Assembly: GCA_033297205.1 (NCBI GenBank)
Contig: MU859068.1
Location: forward strand, 124,001 to 188,000
Length of the DNA: 64,000 bases
Direction of reading: 5' to 3'
Origin: Pseudoneurospora amorphoporcata
Taxonomy: Eukaryota > Ascomycota > Sordariomycetes > Sordariales > Sordariaceae
Every line of letters starts with the position of its first letter. The stretch's first letter is position 1. Shown piece after piece: positions 10,351 through 22,671 of the stretch. Below the pieces are notes generated by a model. The model searched no databases and was not told the DNA's origin. It worked only from the letters and a program-made list of their open reading frames with translations. Made by a program: the position numbers and the translations under genes.

Positions 10351-12890
10351 ATGACGTGGAAGGACATTGCCCCTGTGCCTACGTAAGCACAACTTGGTTC
10401 TTGGATTGTATTGTTGTTGTTGTTGACATGGCTAACTGTCTGCTACAGGGCACAGGAATTCATCGACATCATCCTCTCGTAAGTCGACATCGACAGCCCC
10501 CGACCACGACGATGCGAAATCTTGGAGTTTGAGTCCGATGGGTCGGATAGTGTCGTGCTGGATATTAACTGTTCAACAGGAGGACACAGCGTCGTTTGCC
10601 GACTCAGAGTATGTACAATCTGGAGGAACACTTGAATCATGGACATTGTCGCTAACCTCTGCTCGAACAGTTCGTGCCGGTTTCAAGAGTATGTCGTCTC
10701 GATCCCGATACCTTATATGATAACTCGAACAGACCATTAACTCGCGACACCCAACAGTCAGCAGAATTAGAGCCTTCTACACCCGTAAGGTCAAGTTCAC
10801 ACAGGAAACATGCAGCGAAAAGTTCGGCGCCATCGTCTCGAGCTTCCCCATGCTCACCGACCAGCATCCTTTCCACCGCGATTTGATGAACATTCTCTAC
10901 GGTAGGAATCCCGTGCTCTTCTTCGACAGGCGGTACCAACAATGGGTTGCGAGCCGCCCAGTCTCGTCGGGAATGATGGCTGACAAGAGGATGGATAGAT
11001 GCCGACCATTTCAAGGTGGCTCTCGGTCAGGTCTCGACCGCCAAGCACTTGATCGAGACCATCTCTCGTGATTATGTCCGTCTCCTAAAGTACTCGCAAT
11101 CTTTGTACCAGTGCAAGCAGTTGAAGAGAGCCGCCCTCGGTCGTATGGCCACCCTCATCAAGCGTCTGAAAGACCCTCTCGCCTACCTCGACCAGGTTCG
11201 CCAGCATTTGGCCCGTTTGCCCGATATCAACCCTACCACCCGTACCCTCCTCGTGGCCGGCTTCCCCAACGTCGGCAAGTCCTCGTTCGTGCGCTCGGTC
11301 ACCCGCGCTGATACCCCGGTCGAGCCTTATGCTTTCACCACCAAGAGCTTGTTCGTCGGCCATCTCGACTACAAGTACCTCCGGTACCAGGTCATCGATA
11401 CCCCTGGTATTCTCGACCACCCTCTCGAGGAGATGAACACCATTGAAATGCAGTCCGTTACTGCCCTCGCCCATCTTAGAGCCGCCGTCATGTTCTTCAT
11501 CGATATCTCTGAGCAGTGCGGTTACTCGCTCAAGGCCCAGTGCAACTTGTTCAGATCAATCAAGCCCCTTTTCGAGAACAAGATGGTCTACATTGTCCTG
11601 AACAAGATGGACATCAAGACTGTTGAGGAGCTCGACCAAGAATCCCAGGACGATCTTATGGACCTTACCAAATCCGGCAACATTCAGCTTTTGCGCGCCT
11701 CTTGCGCTACCCAGGACGGTGTCCAAGAAGTCAAGAACGTCGTTTGCGAGGCCCTCCTCGTAGAGCGTGTCAACCAGAAGTACAAGGCCGGTACCAGCAG
11801 CAACGGTACCATGGGCTCTCGTCTTACCGAGGTCATGTCCCGTATCCACGTCGCCCAGCCCGCCGATGGTGTTCTCCGCGAGACCTTCATTCCCGAGGGT
11901 GTCAAGGGTCTCAAGAAGTACGACAAGGCCGACCCCGAGAGGAGGCTTTTGGCCAGGGATATCGAGGAGCAGAACGGTGGTGCTGGTGTCTTCAACGTCG
12001 ATCTCAGGGAGAAGTGGCTTTTGGCCAACCCCGAGTGGAAGTACGACAAGATTCCCGAGGTCAGTAATTTTGCCATTCCCATTTCCTTGAAAACCTGGAT
12101 ACTAACATGTCTTTCCCCTCACAGATTGTCGACGGCAAGAACGTCTACGATTTCATCGATCCCGATATCGACGCCAAGCTGGCCGCTCTCGAAGAGGAGG
12201 AGGAGCGTCTCGAGAAGGAGGGCTTCTACAAGTCGGACTCGGACCTCGGCGACGAGTCGGAGGAGGAGATCCTACAGAAGGCCGAGTACATCCGCGAGAA
12301 GCACAAGCTCATCCGCAACGAGGCCAAGATGAAGAAGTCGCTCAAGAACCGCGCCATAATCCCCAGGAAAATGCAGAAGAAGTCGTTCGCCCAGCTCGAG
12401 GACCACATCGACCAGCTCGGCGTCGACACCGAGGAGATCAACCTTCGCGGACGTGCCCAGGTTCGCGAGCCCACTCGTGGTCGCTCGATGGCCCGCAGCC
12501 GCAACGCCACCGAGGACCCCGACGCCATGGAGGTGGATACCCCGAAGAGCGCCGCCGAGCGTCTTCGCTCTCAGTCTCGCCCGGCCCAGCGTGGCCAGGG
12601 TGCGACGGACAGGCGCAACGACGGTGTTACTGGTGGTGTGGGTATGGACGGCGAGACGGCCCGTTCCAAGGTCGAGAGGGTGGCCAAGCTCAGCCAGCGC
12701 AAGATGAACAGGATGGCCAGAGCCGGCGAGGCCGACAGGCATATTGGTGCTACCATGCCCAAGCATTTGGTATGTTTCCTTGACTACATCCCCATTCCCT
12801 TCCCCCCATCTTCTTCCAAAGCAACCATACTAACAAATGTGACTACAGTTCTCTGGCAAGCGTACAGTCGGCAAGACACAGCGTCGTTAA
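10351..12890 (+). CDS. nog1: Nucleolar GTP-binding protein 1 (60S assembly GTPase)
   Basis: Eight exons: 10351-10382, 10449-10478, 10580-10608, 10671-10688, 10758-10901, 10999-12059, 12125-12769 and 12849-12890, giving 666 aa. Nog1 is an Obg/DRG-family GTPase of nucleolar and nuclear pre-60S particles, needed for 27S rRNA processing and release of late factors. The N-terminal helical domain reads MTWKDIAPVPTAQEFIDI, then IRAFYTRKVKFTQE and [20 protein letters not shown]. The G1 motif GFPNVGKSS starts near residue 173, DTPG and NKMD follow, and the C-terminal tail is basic and acidic, ending SGKRTVGKTQRR. The first four coding exons are tiny (18-32 nt) and packed into 340 nt, so ab initio gene calls easily lose the N-terminus. 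Two introns show clear TACTAAC-like branch sites. It converges on gdi1. Confidence 0.94.
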
Positions 12891-13723
12891 TTGGATCCAT
12901 GTTTGGTCGTGTCGTGTCTTGGGGTGTCTCATCTTTTGGCGGTTGTGTTCTCTACTGTTTCCGGGGAAATGATTCCATATATCTGCGTCATTTGGTTTTT
13001 TTCATGTTTATAACGTAGACTAACTACTACCATCTCGAGGCGTTCTTGGGCAAAATGGGATAAAAAGGATGTCAACAATAACCATACATACTACCTACAT
13101 ATGTGTTCTGATGGCAGATGTGGACTGCAGCTTGTCTGTTGGTTATTGCGTGTTGCCTGCCATGTTCATGTACGATACATACACCTTGCTGTGTTTGTTT
13201 TGTTACGGGGCTCTGAAAAATGAATAATGTTGGCCAGAACATACCAATCTTCAATCAACCCTTTTCTATTTGGACACGATGTTCACAAGACCTGAACTGA
13301 ACTCAGGGGCTAGTACCTGGAGGTTATCCACATCCAAATTCCATATCCAATATCTCCACGGTGTCATTATTCACTGTGCACACCAGGGACGACATTTCCC
13401 TTTGATTACCAGTGAGATTATCTTATTTATCGTTCTACATCTCTCTCTCTCTCTCTCTCTCTCTGACCCACAGAAGTTTTCCCATGACAACCATTTCCAA
13501 TATCACAATATGAGGATGTAATCTCCCCACTGTCAAACCACATATCCGTGAAAGTTGGTTGGTGGAATTGGAGCAAAGTAACCATCATGAGTGTGAAAGA
13601 ACTATTTGAAATTATGTATTGTTGTAGTATACCCTATCCATCATGTGGCCTGTAGTAGTAGTCATTCCTCCCATCCATCCATCCTGAATTTCCAGTTGTT
13701 CCCAGTTAAGTGAAGTTTGAAAT
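12891..13723. other. Convergent 3' spacer nog1/gdi1
   Basis: 833 nt between two stop codons, with no gene. It contains a (CT)n microsatellite at 13440-13464. Confidence 0.6.
13440..13464 (+). repeat. (TC)n microsatellite
   Basis: About twelve perfect TC/CT dinucleotides in the nog1/gdi1 3' spacer. Confidence 0.9.
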
Positions 13724-15384
13724 TTACTCCTTCGACATCTGGATACCCTCCCTAAGACCTTCAACAACAAGCTCCTCACCCGCGCACCGGCGGTAGATAT
13801 CCTTGACGTCCTCTGTCGAGGTCTCAAAGTGGCTGGTGGCGTCGTAGCTCTTGGAGATGAAGATGTTGTCATTGCGGCCGTCCTCGAGGGGCTCGTAGAG
13901 GGGAATGGGGGGACCCTGTTTTGGGAAATTGTTAGCATTTGAATTTCCACTGGCTTTGAGGAGAAGAGAAAACGTACCATGAACTGCTCCTCGATCTTGC
14001 CGAGGCACTCGATACCAGGGGCGAGCTCGAGGTGGTGGTTCGCAGAGGTCTCGGCGATGGTCGAGACGATGGCGATCCAGTAGCCCTTGGGGCAGACGTT
14101 GTGCGCAGAGGAAACGCAAGCGATGTAGATATCTGGATAATTCGTTTAGTACGCTGCTTTCGATCTTCAAGTTCAGGCAAAGGCGCAAACTTACCGTTCT
14201 TGCGGCCAACCTGGGACTGGGGAATGATCAACTGGCACGAATCGGCATCGTTGGTGCTAGCAAGCGGGTGCTTGAGGATGCAGATGGCGCGGAGGACGTG
14301 GCCGACAACCTTGACCTTGTCGGGGAAGTAGCTGGGGTCGCCGAGGATCATCTTGGCGCGGGTCTCAAACTTCATCTCGGGCTCGACACCGGTCATGGTG
14401 GCCTTGATGCCGACGGCCTTACCGTTCTCGTAGACGAGCTCGTCGACGTTGGTGTTGAGCATGTAGGTACCGCCGTAGATGGCGGAGAGACGGGCAAAGC
14501 CCTGGGGAAGTTCGCCGAGGCCGTAGAGAGGGTAGATGTATGGCGACTTGCCGTAGCGGGCGACGGACTGGCCGTAGAGGCGGATGCGCTCGATGGTCTC
14601 AGGGGCGGCGCCAGGGGTATCGAGGTAGTTGTCGTTGAGGTACAGAGCCATGGCGTGGCCGACGAAGTCCTTGGTGCCGGTCTCGAGGCTGAACTTGTCA
14701 AAGACCTCCTTCATGGTGCACGTGTTCATGTCGAGGCCTGGGAGCGCCCATAGTTAGCGCCCGTGAACGGAAATGAAAGCAAAGCGTATCTGGCCGAAAC
14801 CTACCCTTGTGCGTGGCCGAGTTCTTGGGGTCGAACTCGCCAACCCACTCGATGAAGCTCTTCATGCGGCGCTTTTCGAAGATGCCCATGAGGGGCGAGC
14901 GCAAAGCCTCGGCGGCATCTGAGGGGACCTTGGCGATGGTGGCCTTGGAACCAGCACCCTGCTGTACGTAGCTGCCGGCAACTTGCTTGAACTCGAGGTA
15001 ACGGGTGACGTCGGTGGAAACGAGAATGTTGGTGAGCTCGCCAGAGGACATGAGGAACTTGGGGACAAGGTCGATGTTCCAGTCGTTGGGGCGACCGTAT
15101 TGCTTCCAAGGCTCGGTGCCCGCGGCATAGTTGCCATACTTCTTGAAGAGCGTCTCGAGGTTAACGGACGCCGCCTCACTGCGCAAGAAGCCGTGTTAGC
15201 TTGGGTTTCCATCGTAGTTCGATAGGGGGTTGAATGGGGGTAGTACGAACCCGCCGTAGTGGTCGTTGCGGTCGATATGGAGGACCTTCTTTCCCTTGAC
15301 ACTGAGAACACCCGAGAGGATACACTCGGTCAAGCCAGTGCCCAGCACAATGACATCGTACTCCTTGGCGATCTCGTCGGCCAT
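13724..15384 (-). CDS. gdi1: Rab GDP-dissociation inhibitor
   Basis: Exons 15251-15384, 14805-15178, 14195-14737, 13978-14132 and 13724-13915 give 465 aa. GDI extracts GDP-bound Rab/Ypt GTPases from membranes and recycles them, and is essential for secretion. The N-terminus is MADEIAKEYDVIVLGTGLTE with the FAD-like GxGxxE/C loop kept by the GDI/REP family, then VLHIDRNDHYGG. Conserved blocks include RFRP-type sequence changes in the middle, FVGHAMALYLND, PYIYPLYGLGELPQGFARLSAIYGGTYMLN and the C-terminal acidic and hydrophobic tail ending QMSKE. Introns have GT-AG ends; the first donor (GTTCGT) is weak. Lengths and all phases close without a stop. It converges on nog1; upstream lies an empty 1.5 kb spacer. 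Confidence 0.94.
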
Positions 15385-16903
15385 GGTTGTGGTGTGGATA
15401 GTATTAGTTGTTTGAAAGGAGTCGGTCTTGCGGTCTGCAAGCTACAAGCAACAACAAGCTACAGGTAGGAAGCTTGTTGGGATTAGGGGGGGTTGGCGGG
15501 GTTGGTGAGAGTAAAGGTAGGTAGGTAGGTTGGTATATAGCAAACACACGGAGAATGGAAGAAGCAGAACAAGAAGAATGGATGGGACGGGAAGAACGAA
15601 GTCGAAGGCGGATCACTTGGTACTAAATGGGGAGTCGCCTGCTGTGGATTGTAGCCAGAGACACGACCTGGGAGACGATAGATGACGGGCGGGACGGGGA
15701 CTGGACAACTGACAGGCGGGGAGGCGGCGTCGGTCACGTTCGCCCCGGACAGGCACTGGGACGTTTGACGGACTGGGGCCGCACTGGGCTGCCACTGCAC
15801 GCTGCATCGCTGGCACCGCCTGCCGAACAGCAGCTCCCACCTTGTTGCAGGTACGGTGTGCAGGTGCAGGTAGCTGTCAGTTGTCCGTCTCTTGTCCATC
15901 CATTTGATCATAGTCAAACCATTCAAAGCCATTGAGAGGCAACAGACAACTCTCGGATCAAAGTAGGGGGCATGTCCAATGCATGACTCCTAGGTTGGCG
16001 GTCACCTAAGTCTAGGCGGTCTCTCCTAGTCCAGGCTTGCTGCCAGCCAGTGGTAGCGGACGGCTCCTGGATCGTCACCGTCGTGGTAAGTGGGGGGAGT
16101 CTTAGAATGAGGGGCGGGAACGGGACCCCGCTTTGAGCTTCTTCGAGCTAGACCGGAGCCAAGGAGACGGTCGGTAATGTCCCCCCCTAATGTCCCCTGG
16201 TGGGACTTCTGTCTCGCTATGATTTGATGTCCAGGCCCAGGACACAACCAGAGACAGCACATTAAAGACCATTCATTTGCTGGAGCAACCCTGGCTTTGC
16301 TTCATCTTGGTCCCGCAATGATAATTGAATCGCCAAAATACCTATATATATCTGATATACCACTCTCGACCATTGTTGTATCGAAAATTGGACCTTCTCG
16401 TCTATCCTACCACTGCCTGTCATTGCCCTTCCTCCTGACCTCGCCTGTTGCAGGTTGGCGCCGATGATGATCTCCCCAGCTAGATGGAAATCGAGACAGA
16501 TACTAAGCGAGATGTTGGTATACAGAGATTCACGCACCCCGGATCTCGGCTGTTCAGCCCATCACTATTCACCAGGGACCGCCTAATCCATTCATTGGAC
16601 GACACCCCATATCCCATGAACCCCATGGGGCTTTTTTCCTTGGCTTCCTTTTTGAAAAATCTCCCAGGCCATGCATGTCCTTTTCCTCTTTGGAACGTGG
16701 CCTGTCCGGTTGAATTTGGGCTGTTGTACAGTGAACACATATGATGCTCGTTACACTATCGATACAGATTGGTTGCAATATGTGGTGGTTTGCTTTTGGA
16801 AACGGGTATTCGTGGCTGTTTCCCCTCGTCCCTCTTGCCGCGAGGGCAGCTTCACGACCGGCCCGCCTAGTTCATAGGCTCCTTCTCCGAACCGCTTCCC
16901 GGC
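15385..16903. other. Spacer gdi1 promoter side / uL29m 3' side, no gene seen
   Basis: About 1.5 kb with only short overlapping ORFs. It must carry the gdi1 promoter and 5' leader. A short GGTA tetranucleotide run is at about 15515-15530. Confidence 0.5.
15515..15530 (+). repeat. (GGTA)n run
   Basis: About four GGTA/GTAG copies in the gdi1 upstream region. Similar short runs recur elsewhere in the window, near 19,590 and 37,030-37,100. Confidence 0.75.
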
Positions 16904-17768
16904 TTATACCCTAGGAGCTTCGGCTTGGGACTTGGATGATGGTATTGTGGAAGGGTCGATTTCTGTGGTAGGTTGTGCCTCGCTGGCCTCGACGCCCTCC
17001 GTCTTCTCTTCCGCCTCCAGGAATGAGCTAGGCTTGTAGGGTTTCACGGGGTCGGACAGGTCGATCTCCGGGTCCTGTTCGGCCAGCTTCACCGCATCCT
17101 CCCAAGCATAGAAGCGCTCGGTGAGCACATGCTTGATTCCGCGCATCGTTTGCTTGACCTAGAGAACCATTGTCAGTTTCTCTGCTGTAATCTAATTAAA
17201 CGGGCCTTTTCCCTTGCTGCTTTCATCCACCTACATAACGATCACGGCCGTTGGCCTCAGCCGTACCGTAACCCAACTGGCTCTTGGTGCGCTCCCAGTT
17301 CGCCGTCGCAATGCGGTTGCGCTCCTTGACGCAGACCCACCACAGCTTGTGCAGGTCGTCCCACGACTTCTTGCGCAGCTCGGAAACGGTCCAGGCGCGG
17401 CCGTGCTTAGCGTGCTCCGTGGGCGCCATGGCGACGGTCTCGCGGTCGTAGAAGAAGTCCCAGAGGCCGTGGTTCTCGTCGACTTGGATCGGAGGCAGCT
17501 CGTCGCGCGGGACGGGCTCGGGGAGGGGTTCGTCGGAGACGGAGAGCTTCCAGCGCGTGCCGGACTTGTGCAGCGCAGACTCGCCACGCTTCTTGGAGTT
17601 GTCGCGGGTCACACGGGCGGTCGGGTATTTGTGGCGCTTGAGGAGGGCGGCCGAGGTCGAAAGCGCTCTGACCGGCACGGCGACGGCGACCTTGGGTGCT
17701 GTGGCGGCCGAGCGGCAGGTCTGCATAATGGCGCCCATGGAGGGCCGGAGGGCGGCTGGTGAGGCCAT
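16904..17768 (-). CDS. mrpl4: Mitochondrial large-subunit ribosomal protein L4 (uL29m, MRP-L47 family)
   Basis: Exons 17235-17768 and 16904-17158 give 262 aa. It is the mitochondrial uL29 protein, near the polypeptide exit tunnel of the 54S subunit. The first 40 residues are rich in Ala, Arg and Ser with no acidic residue, as expected for a matrix-targeting peptide. The conserved core contains LWDFFYDRE, WTVSELRKKSWDDLHKLWWVCVKERN and then, across the splice, GRDRYVKQTMRGIKHVLTERFYAWEDA. The tail is acidic and Ser-rich and ends in EAPRV. The intron (17159-17234) uses GTAGGT and CTAG and joins at phase 0. It is divergent from the small membrane protein gene at 18345. Confidence 0.92.
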
Positions 17769-18344
17769 GGCGGAACGGTGGTGTTGTGTGGTGGTGGTGG
17801 TTGTTGGTGAAAGTGTGTCCCAACCCGATGCCCGCTACTCCGTATGCACCGTCGTCCGAGTCGCAGTGGGTGGTTAATCGTAGGCGCGCGGTGCGGACTG
17901 CGGACTGCGGTGCGGCTCCGCGACGACAGCAACTCGCTCCACGGCCTCTGGACCGCAAAATTTAGGTGGGTCCGAGCTTGGTCCCCGTTTCATGCCGCCA
18001 ACGGATTCCTCATTGGTCCCGTTAGATCGGTCAGGACAGCGAATTGCCGGATGAATTAGCGGCAAGCTCGGTTGCAACCGCTAACTGTCTACGCTAGTAT
18101 AAACATGGTTAAACTTGACTATAACTTGATGTCCAATGGCTTTTCTGGCCAACCATAATGCAATGTTGCGTTTACTTAAAAGTTACCTTGACGCTATTCC
18201 TACCAATGACAACTTTCATCGAACGACACAAAGTCGACGCTCTCTCTTCATCCCGAGGCGTTGACTGTCAAGTCTCACAATTCCGTCAAGTCTTTCTCAT
18301 TCCAGTTGTTGAACAGCGGAATTGTCATTCACTTGCCTAACATC
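17769..18344. promoter_or_regulatory. Divergent region between mrpl4 and the small membrane-protein gene
   Basis: 576 nt between two start codons of opposite genes; it probably holds both promoters (inference). A GC-rich stretch near 17,885-17,945 has repeated GCGGACTGCGG strings. Confidence 0.45.
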
Positions 18345-18776
18345 ATGGTTTTCCAGTGAGTGCCTCTCGGATTCCCATCCCCATCACAGAAACTCCTTGC
18401 ACGTCGGCTCCCTGTTCATCACACACCACTCACATGTTCTGTCCAAAGCACCATTCAACCTACCTGACGGTCTTCCCCTCCCAAGTCGCTCATGACATGC
18501 CATCCAAGCAACTTGGACGACACTCTTGCCAAATTTCAAACGTATTGAACTCTAACAAAGCACAGAACCTACCGCAACCTCTCCCCACGCGCCCGCCTCG
18601 GCGTCGGCATCGCCTTCACTTTGTGGGGTCTCATTGGGCTCAAGCTGTCTGACAAGGCTGAAGAAAAGCTCGGCTATACTCCCACTGAAGAGGATCGCAA
18701 GGCGCTGGAGAGGTTCAAGCCTCGGATTATCGAAGTCGAGAAGGAGGTTGAGAAGGTCATTGGGAGTGAGAAGTGA
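18345..18776 (+). CDS. Small single-pass membrane protein, likely mitochondrial, unknown function
   Basis: Exons 18345-18355 (only 11 nt) and 18566-18776 give 73 aa. I do not recognise a named family. The protein starts MVFQTYRNLSPRARLG, has one hydrophobic segment (about 16-30, VGIAFTLWGLIGLKL) and then a charged helical tail with EEDRKALERFKPRIIEVEKEVEKV. A short basic N-terminus, one membrane span and a charged tail fit many small inner-membrane mitochondrial proteins, but that placement is inference. The 210-nt intron begins GTGAGT and ends CACAG; it joins at phase 2. The reading of TTC CA|A ACC TAC is the only one that opens the second exon from an ATG. The second exon lacks its own start, so gene finders may miss the gene. 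Confidence 0.65.
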
Positions 18777-21700
18777 GCTCTTTTTTTTCTGAGAGCGAGA
18801 TCGGAGTGACGGTGGGTGACGGTGATGGTGATGTGAAGAGAGGATCAGTTGGTTTATGTCTCTATCACAACAGAACGATGGGTATTTTCTTACCTGGGTG
18901 TCGGACCTCGAAGAGAAAAGAAAGGCCAAGGGGGCAGAGAGAGGGCGGGGAATCAACCGGATCAGTTGTGTCACGGGTTGGGAAGAACTTGGAGATGTTG
19001 AAGATGGGTAACAGGACATATCATCCTCCACCAGCATAGGACGATCAACAGTCGGAACAAGAACCGGAAGTCAGTTCAGCTCAGGCGTTACATGGCAACA
19101 ACGGCGCCAGGAACAGCAGCAGAAGCAGGAACAGCAGCAACAGAAACAGAACAGCAACACCTGTCACAGTCAGGAAGATACAGAAGCAAGCCAATTTTAT
19201 GAGAACCTGAATGCCAGCCATCTATCCATGCCGTCCATGCACCCACCATGCACTCGTATATACTCAACCCCCCTCCACCTCTTGCTTCGTTTCCGTCCCC
19301 TTCAGCCCATTTACCTCACTTATTTTTCAACAATCGAATCCTGCCACAAGCTGTATCTAGTCATTTTACCGTCCAACTGACAACTATACACAGCTTATCC
19401 GACTAATTCGGTACCACACCGCTACAGAGCTACACAGCTGATACTAGAACCACATGCATGCACACACACACCCATGAAGAGGCGGAGAAAGTACAAGTAT
19501 TCTATCAAATGAACAAGAGAGGTGGGAAGGAATTGAACCCCAACCAACCCTATCCACGGGAGATTCGCGGCCCCGGGGCGGTAAAGGTAGGTAGGTAGAG
19601 ATGGTTACCTAATCAGTCGAACGGGTTTTTCACGCGGTTAGGACACTTACTCACTTACTTAAGGTACCTTGGGTTAGTTTTCCCCTCCGGTGTGTCAACT
19701 GTTACGAGGTTCTGTAATGTCTACCTACTAGATTTAAGCTGACTCGAAAGTGAGAAAACAAAGAGCACAAGGGAAGAATCTCTTCTTTCCGTCTGATCTG
19801 GACCCGGTCCGTTTAGATATCTGATTTCCGCTTGTGGAGCTCAGTCGGTTCAGTTATGCTTAATTCAACGACACGCTCCGCTAGAACGGGAAAGTGGAAC
19901 TTAACAATGCTTCTTGGATGGATGGGATGAAAGAACGGGGAGTATGATGAGGAAGTGGGCTGACGGTCAAGTTAATAACTGGGTTACTGGCTGTTTTGTG
20001 TCATCTTGTTACCGTTCATGTGGCCGTTCAGCTTGTGTGATCATTACTTGCGGACATGGCCAACGGTGTGGATGATCAAGTTCCTGACATGGCTACCTAC
20101 AATGATAATAACGAGCTCTCTGGTGAATACCTGGGGGCCGCTGAACTTCGACGGCAGACACGTTTCCTCATCAGATGTCGGTTAAGTTCAGCAATGACCC
20201 TGGAGTGAAGGATAACATCGTTGCCAAACCATGTGGCCTCGAAAAGGTTCAGAGAATGTCTCCTCATCACAGTCACTGTTCAACGTTTCTTCCAAGCATA
20301 CCTGCATCAACACTTGACTTCCATTCTCAACTTTCACCACTCAACCTAGCATATAGACTTAACTCTTAACTATAGACTCAACCAAACAACCTGACTGTGA
20401 TGGTACATTCAACACTCCTATCCCTATATTCCTTTCCTTTACAAAGGTTGTTCACCACATTCACCTGTTCATTCACCACCTTTTCCACCCCACCTTCCCC
20501 CTTTTCCCTCCCATTTCTCTTTTTTGTATAACTCTTCCCTAAACCAGCCCAAAAGACACCGGGTGACCGTGACCATGTGAAGACCGAAAGATAGAAGACC
20601 GTCATCATTGCAACAGAGCCAATCTGTTTATCGTGTACTCAACAGAGGTGTATTGCATGATGATGTTGAAAAATGGAACGACGATGCCCAAAAACCATGC
20701 GTTTGATAGAGAGGACGTAGGTGTATGTGAACCGTACCCTTTCAAATGCCCTTGTTGCCTCCCCTTGCTTTGCCAGCCCTCCTGTTGTTCCGTTTTTCTT
20801 TTCTCCATTCTTCTTTTGTCCTGTGCCTGTCTATAACTTGCCATTTTGTGTGCCTGCCATTGTGGGTGGTGGGAGAGCCTTGGCTTCTCTTCTCGTCTAA
20901 AATGCAAACTGTCAAAGAAAATTTAAACAGAAAAACAGAAATCTATCAGTTCCTTTCGCAAACACAAGACAACACAATAACCCCTCCGAGCCACCGGTGC
21001 TCATGATTGATGCAATAAAGAAGCCAAAAATCCAGTAAGCCAAAACGATGTGAAAACGAATGTAAAAGTGAGAAACACAACCCAAAAAAAAGATGGCGCC
21101 ATTGATGCATAAAACTGCTCGCTCTCTCATGTCGGAAACGTATTTTGGTGCATGAACGAACGTCAGTTGCCGTCCCCGTCTCTCTCTCTCTCTCTCCCTC
21201 TTTTTTCTGTCCCTTTAATTCCAACCGCATGATCGAAGCGAAAGCGTTGGGTGATATCTGACGGCTCAACTCGCCTCCTACCTCGTAGCTTGCCGTTTGT
21301 CCGAAGAGTTGCATAGTACCCAGTGAATGAACCCCAAATCCCGTAAAGTCCCTCCGGTAATGATTCCGACCAATCGCTGAATGCTTTATCTCGAAGAGAC
21401 ACAACTATCGGACCCAGATCCTCCATTGGTGGTAAACAGCCACCAAAAGCCCGAACATGATATATCGATCAACTGGCTTTTTGCATCCGTCGATTAGGCC
21501 TTGTTTGAGAACCAGGAGGATTGCTTGGTGTTGAATCAAGATGATGCCGTCGTCTGATTGGTTTCCACATGGCCCAAGTGAGCCCAAACGAATCCGGACA
21601 GCGACCTGAAAGGCTGCATCCACCAGTCATCCAACCAAGAATTTGTGTCGTGCTCGACGTCCTTCGCGTATGAGAAGGATTGCTGACTCCCTCTCGCTGC

Positions 21701-22671
21701 TCATCCAGTATAGTCTCCGGCGGGCGAAAACCCAGACGTTCAGTGGTGACTTTGGGTGAACGATCCGGATCCCATCCATTCGCCACTGCGGCGTCAATCC
21801 TATTGTCATATTGAGGAAGCCCCGCGATATTTTCAGTTGCGTATCTAAGATCAACGGCAACTGGGATCCGGAAACATCGAACTGAGGGTCAATGCCGGAA
21901 CAGCGCCAGGAGCCAAGGGACCGGGAATGTCAAACATGATGCGAAGTCGTTGAGTTGATCGATCCAGTTCATCCAGAAAAAGCAGGTAATGATATTTTGG
22001 CCACACAATCGAGTCCATGGATTTGTACACAAGAGGCGGTCCTGGGAGGTTTTGGTATTCACTTCATTCTTTTTTTCTTCTCTTCATGCCAGAGGCTTGT
22101 ACATATACCCAACAGGTATATATCATATCGCGGTGCCTCTCAAACTCCAGTCTGGTCCTCCCACTCACAACACGCTTAGGTCCGCAAGGCCAGGCTCGTC
22201 AACTTTCCGCGACTCAACGAGACGTTTGGAAAGAGTCCAAGCAACGCCTCAGGGACCTTACCCATCAGGGCTCCAAACCACCATCGATCTCGAGACCTGA
22301 AGAGTATTAGCTTGTAGGGCGACGGCGAAAAGCACATGACTAATCAGCACACGCCGCAACAACGCTAACGTATGACATCCAATACGCAAAACGTGAGGAT
22401 TCATGGGGACTGGTTTGTAATGCGAGCAACGCTCGCGGATATTATCGGACCCGAAAACGCTGCTTTATAATGCTAGTCGATCGGATTTCATGGCGGTGCT
22501 GGAGGGATCTGGCCAGGTAACTAAAGGATTTTGTTGATTTTTGGTAATTTTTGTTGATGAGGTTTTTGGCTAGCCAGTTCACTCCGACAGCGGGGACGAG
22601 GGGGGGCGGCGGATCGGCTCGGTTGTCGTCTGATACTCCCACTGCGCTTTTTCATTCTTGACCGGCGTTTC
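18777..22671. other. Spacer of 3.9 kb, no gene seen
   Basis: It lies between the 3' ends of the small membrane-protein gene (+) and the zinc-finger gene (-). The longest open frame (152 codons at 20,946-21,404, minus) has no recognisable domain and is interrupted by simple repeats, including TC repeats near 21,180-21,200. It may be long 3' UTRs or noncoding RNA; the sequence alone does not tell. Confidence 0.45.
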
